Positions 61,606 to 64,000 of a stretch of 64,000 nt of DNA are shown here, in pieces. The position numbers were made by a program, and so were the translations under genes. This stretch comes from Desulfofustis glycolicus DSM 9705 (GTDB taxonomy: Bacteria > Desulfobacterota > Desulfobulbia > Desulfobulbales > Desulfocapsaceae). Positions within the stretch are counted from its first letter, which is position 1. Every line of letters starts with the position of its first letter. The stretch lies in assembly GCF_900130015.1 (NCBI RefSeq), contig NZ_FQXS01000019.1:1-64000 (forward strand). The letters run 5' to 3'. A model generated the notes under the pieces. The model did not search any database and had not been told where the DNA came from. It worked only from the letters and a program-made list of their open reading frames with translations.

Positions 61606-62687
61606 GAGTGTTGACTGGTTTGGGAAAGGTGACGCCGGGTGGCCGGCTGGTAGCTGCAGAACGGTTCCTGGGCCAGGTAGTCGCCGGTCATCGCATAGGC
61701 CCGGGCCCGGCAGCCGCCGCAGACATTGACGTATTCGCAGCGGCCGCAATTGTCCTTGTAGCTGGAAAAGTCGCGCAGCTGCAGGAAGAGCTCCGACTCT
61801 TCCCAGATTTTTTTGAACGGAACCTGGTTGATATTGCCGGCCGATTTGGGGAAATAGCTGCAGGGCAGCACCTCGCCATCGACATCGATCAGGCAGATCA
61901 ACTGGCCCGCCAGGCAGCCTTTGGAGCCGCCGGTGGAAAAGTTCAAGTTGCGCCTTGTGAAGCGTTCGCCGTCCTCCTTGGCCTTCTGCCGGACAATTCG
62001 GTAATAGTGGGGTGCGCAGGTGGGCCGCATCAGGATCTTTGTCTCTTCTTTTTCCACCCGGTAATGCCATTCGAGGATCTCGTTGTACAGCGATTCCGGT
62101 ATTAGCTCGTCGACCACGTCCTCGCCGCGGCCGGTCGGCACGATCATGAACATGTACCAGGCGACGGCGCCCAGTTCCTTGACCAGTTGGAAGATCTGCG
62201 GAATCTCGTCCTTGTTGCGCACGGTGAATGAAGAGTTGACGAGAAAGGGGATCTGGTGGCGGTTGAACAATTCGATAGCCCGCATTGTGCCGGCAAAGGC
62301 GCCGGGCTGGTTGCGGAAATTGTCGTGGGTGGCCGCATTGGCCCCGTCGAGGCTGAGGGAGACCATTTTTATCTGGGCCTCCTTGATCTGGTGGCAAATC
62401 TCTTCGGTAACCAGGGTACCGTTGGTTGCCAGGCACATGCGTAGTCCCTGATCGGTGCCGTACCGGGCGATATCGAAGATGTCCGGACGCAATAGCGGCT
62501 CACCGCCGGAAAGGACGAGGACCGGGCTGGCGTAAGAGGCGATATCGTCGATGATTGTTTTCGCCTGGTCCAGGGTGAAATCAGGGTGTCCCTGTATCTC
62601 AAGCTCTGATGACGACCTGCAGTGTACACAGGAGAGGTTGCAGCGCCGGGTGGTTTCCCAGGCGATCCATTTCGGTTCGAATTCCAT
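61602..62687 (-). CDS. ahbD: Radical SAM/SPASM heme b synthase-like protein (AhbD type)
   Basis: 361 residues from ATG 62687. [19 protein letters not shown] gives the CxxxCxxC cluster, and [12 protein letters not shown] and [17 protein letters not shown] the barrel. The C-terminal SPASM site has [19 protein letters not shown] plus a later Cys pair, for auxiliary clusters. The opening '[18 protein letters not shown]' and the SPASM tail fit AhbD, which makes heme b from Fe-coproporphyrin by decarboxylation; AhbC is a close alternative. The ribosome site is weak, and a foldback repeat begins 28 nt upstream. Confidence 0.75.
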   Translation of the reverse strand: MEFEPKWIAWETTRRCNLSCVHCRSSSELEIQGHPDFTLDQAKTIIDDIASYASPVLVLSGGEPLLRPDIFDIARYGTDQGLRMCLATNGTLVTEEICHQIKEAQIKMVSLSLDGANAATHDNFRNQPGAFAGTMRAIELFNRHQIPFLVNSSFTVRNKDEIPQIFQLVKELGAVAWYMFMIVPTGRGEDVVDELIPESLYNEILEWHYRVEKEETKILMRPTCAPHYYRIVRQKAKEDGERFTRRNLNFSTGGSKGCLAGQLICLIDVDGEVLPCSYFPKSAGNINQVPFKKIWEESELFLQLRDFSSYKDNCGRCEYVNVCGGCRARAYAMTGDYLAQEPFCSYQPATRRHLSQTSQHS

Positions 62688-62714
62688 GACCGTGCCGTTG
62701 GCTGATGCGTCTTT

Positions 62715-62853
62715 GGGGAACCTTGAAAGTCGCCATTTCGTCCACAATCATCGGTGCGCAATCAAATTTTATCCTCGGAATATCAACTATGCCTGCGGTA
62801 AAATTTCCTTGCGCGCCAAGATCTTGAACGAAATTTCGATTTTTTCAAGCGCC
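62715..62853 (-). repeat. Foldback repeat, copy 3 (inverted)
   Basis: The reverse complement of this stretch aligns with copies 1 and 2: outer arms CGCTTGAAAAAATCGAAATT and TTTCAAGGTTCC, inner arms GCGCAAGGAAATTTTACC and GGATAAAATTTGATTGCGC. Confidence 0.78.
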
Positions 62854-62928
62854 CCTTTGGCGTTTTGTTGCTTGAGGCGTAACTATATTTCTTTTTCCGG
62901 CAACTTCAAAGGAAAAGCGGCAGATAGT

Positions 62929-62955
62929 CCACCCCGCCGGTCTCCGGCGGGGTGG
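62929..62955. repeat. Perfect GC hairpin
   Basis: CCACCCCGCCGG and CCGGCGGGGTGG pair around TCT. No T-tract follows on either strand; it may insulate the divergent promoters. Confidence 0.6.
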
Positions 62956-63032
62956 TGCCGGCATTCGTTAAGCGGGCCTGGACACCACCGGCGATCCCCC
63001 CGGAACACTGCTTGTGCCATCGCCGGTTACCC

Positions 63033-63061
63033 TTTCTAAAGCCGGGCAAATAGCGTATAAT
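63033..63061 (+). promoter_or_regulatory. Possible sigma-70 promoter of hisD
   Basis: TATAAT at 63056-63061 with a weak -35 (TTTCTA, 17-bp spacing). It lies 72 nt before the hisD start. Confidence 0.4.
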
Positions 63062-63133
63062 GCGTCGCCGTGTGCGTGGAAGTACTACTTTTTTCAGCCG
63101 GTCTACGGCGATAACGGACGATGGGATGTACTG

Positions 63134-64000
63134 ATGATCACAATCTTGACAACAGGCAGTCCGGCCGGACGGGCTGCTCTTGAAGGGCTTTACTCCCGGA
63201 TCCAGTCGGTCGATGACGATTGCCGGGACCAGGTGGCCGCCATTCTTGCCGATGTCCGGCGTCGCGGAGACGATGCCATCCTCGACTATTCTCGACGGTT
63301 TGACGCGCCGGAGCTGACACTCGCCGAATTGGTGATCTCGTCGGCCGAGATGGAGGCAGCATATCGTACCGTAGATACGTCGTTTTTGGAGACGCTGGAA
63401 GTAGCCATCGACCGGATCCGCGAATTTCACGAGCGGGAGATGGAAGACTCCTGGCTGCAGACCCGGCCGGACGGCAGTATTGTCGGTCGTCTGGTGCGGC
63501 CGGTGGACAGCGCCGGGCTCTATGTGCCCGGCGGACAGGGCGGCTCGACGCCGCTCGTCTCGTCGGTGCTGATGAACGGCATTCCGGCCGGCATCGCCGG
63601 GGTGGCGCGCCGGGTTATGGTGACGCCGCCGTCACCGGACGGCTCCGTTAGCCCGCATCTGCTGGTCGCTGCCCGGGAGATCGGCATCTCCGAGATCTAC
63701 AAGGCCGGTTCCGCCTGGGCCATCGGGGCGCTCGCCTACGGCAGTGAAACCATTGCGCCGGTGGATGTCATCGTCGGGCCGGGGAACCGTTTCGTCGCCG
63801 AGGCCAAACGGCAGGTCGCCGGACTGGTGCGCATTGACATGATCGCCGGCCCGTCTGAGGTGCTGATCGTCGCCGATGAGACTGCCAATCCGGCCTATAT
63901 CGCCGCCGACATGCTGGCCCAGGCCGAACACGACACGCAGGCGCTGGCCGTGGTGATCACCATCGACGCGCTGCTGCCGCAGCGTATCCTCGCCGAGTTG
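63134..64000 (+). CDS. hisD: Histidinol dehydrogenase, N-terminal part (runs off window)
   Basis: Reading from ATG 63134 the frame is open to the window edge, about 289 residues of a usual 430. RLVRPVDSAGLYVPGGQGGS, VMVTPPSPDG, AIGALAYGSETI, VDVIVGPGNRFVAEAKRQVA and MLAQAEHDTQA are diagnostic. It oxidises histidinol to histidine in two NAD-dependent steps. The gene points rightwards, divergent from ahbD; other his genes may follow outside the window. Confidence 0.93.
   Translation, partial: MITILTTGSPAGRAALEGLYSRIQSVDDDCRDQVAAILADVRRRGDDAILDYSRRFDAPELTLAELVISSAEMEAAYRTVDTSFLETLEVAIDRIREFHEREMEDSWLQTRPDGSIVGRLVRPVDSAGLYVPGGQGGSTPLVSSVLMNGIPAGIAGVARRVMVTPPSPDGSVSPHLLVAAREIGISEIYKAGSAWAIGALAYGSETIAPVDVIVGPGNRFVAEAKRQVAGLVRIDMIAGPSEVLIVADETANPAYIAADMLAQAEHDTQALAVVITIDALLPQRILAEL

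Larger units (their letters stand above)
62688..63133. other. Divergent promoter region of ahbD and hisD with repeat copy 3
   Basis: About 446 bases containing foldback repeat copy 3, a perfect GC hairpin at 62929-62955 and a TATAAT word before hisD. No gene is supported; the long minus-strand frame here is a shadow of hisD. Confidence 0.5.

Noticed and set aside
62906-63430. 174-residue open frame on the minus strand
   Set aside because: It is the shadow of the first 300 bases of hisD, whose plus-strand reading is an unmistakable match.
1-64000. CRISPR arrays and rRNA genes
   Set aside because: No regularly spaced direct repeats of 23-40 bp with unique spacers and no rRNA sequence were seen anywhere in the window.

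Overview
The window looks like a Desulfobacterota chromosome, probably of the order Desulfobulbales. The evidence is a GC-rich backbone, multihaem cytochrome c with HybA- and NrfD-type membrane proteins, a heme synthase of the AhbD radical SAM type, indolepyruvate:ferredoxin oxidoreductase next to phenylacetate-CoA ligases, ferredoxin-thioredoxin-reductase-like and DsrE-like proteins, and two sigma-54 activators. The taxon is inferred from gene content only.

Bases 1-10,788 are an AT-richer accessory region. It ends at the 3' end of a tRNA-Cys gene and carries a tyrosine integrase directly beside that tRNA. It also holds a serine recombinase, a decayed ParB-like gene set among AAGGTTT repeats, an SNF2 helicase fused to an Mrr-like nuclease, an ankyrin protein, a putative molybdenum carrier protein, several unrecognised genes and the end of an IS transposase. 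The left junction is not in the window.

Bases 10,789-17,900 are backbone: tRNA-Cys, rnc, a radical SAM protein, an ABC-F ATPase, a rubredoxin-membrane fusion, an aromatic/aspartate aminotransferase and a HAD phosphatase.

Bases 17,858-29,236 form one regulated unit. A histidine kinase, a membrane PAS protein and a sigma-54 response regulator lie upstream of an operon that encodes an IS1595-type transposase-like protein, FtsH, a five-haem cytochrome, a Tat-exported four-cluster ferredoxin and an NrfD-type quinone-interacting membrane subunit. Two related small membrane proteins follow. I find a -24/-12 promoter in front of each of the two target operons, and a shared inverted motif, CCACA-N5-GTGGCA, in front of all three transcription units. 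This is the strongest candidate for an undescribed system.

Bases 29,541-43,879 hold an amino-acid and aryl-acid module: a CBS-ACT protein, iorAB, paaK, an ACT protein, a complete livKHMGF transporter and a second paaK, followed by an RNase PH homologue, a PPOX-fold protein and glyA.

Bases 43,929-64,000 are mixed. They include an A-type Fe-S protein, a GAF sigma-54 activator, a CBS protein, a helix-hairpin-helix protein, a PHP phosphatase bracketed by two 66-bp palindromes, DsbA/FrnE, cupin and DsrE proteins, and a cold-shock group (Csp, DEAD-box helicase, RRM protein). Three tandem copies of a 56-residue protein gene diverge from a PAS-LuxR regulator, which is followed by a glutaredoxin/FTR pair. 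The end carries a hydrolase, an HD protein, hemE, ahbD and the start of hisD.

A foldback repeat of about 140 bp occurs three times between genes (near 30.5, 45.0 and 62.8 kb). Shorter hairpins with TTTCAA loops recur at 15.5 and 24.2 kb.
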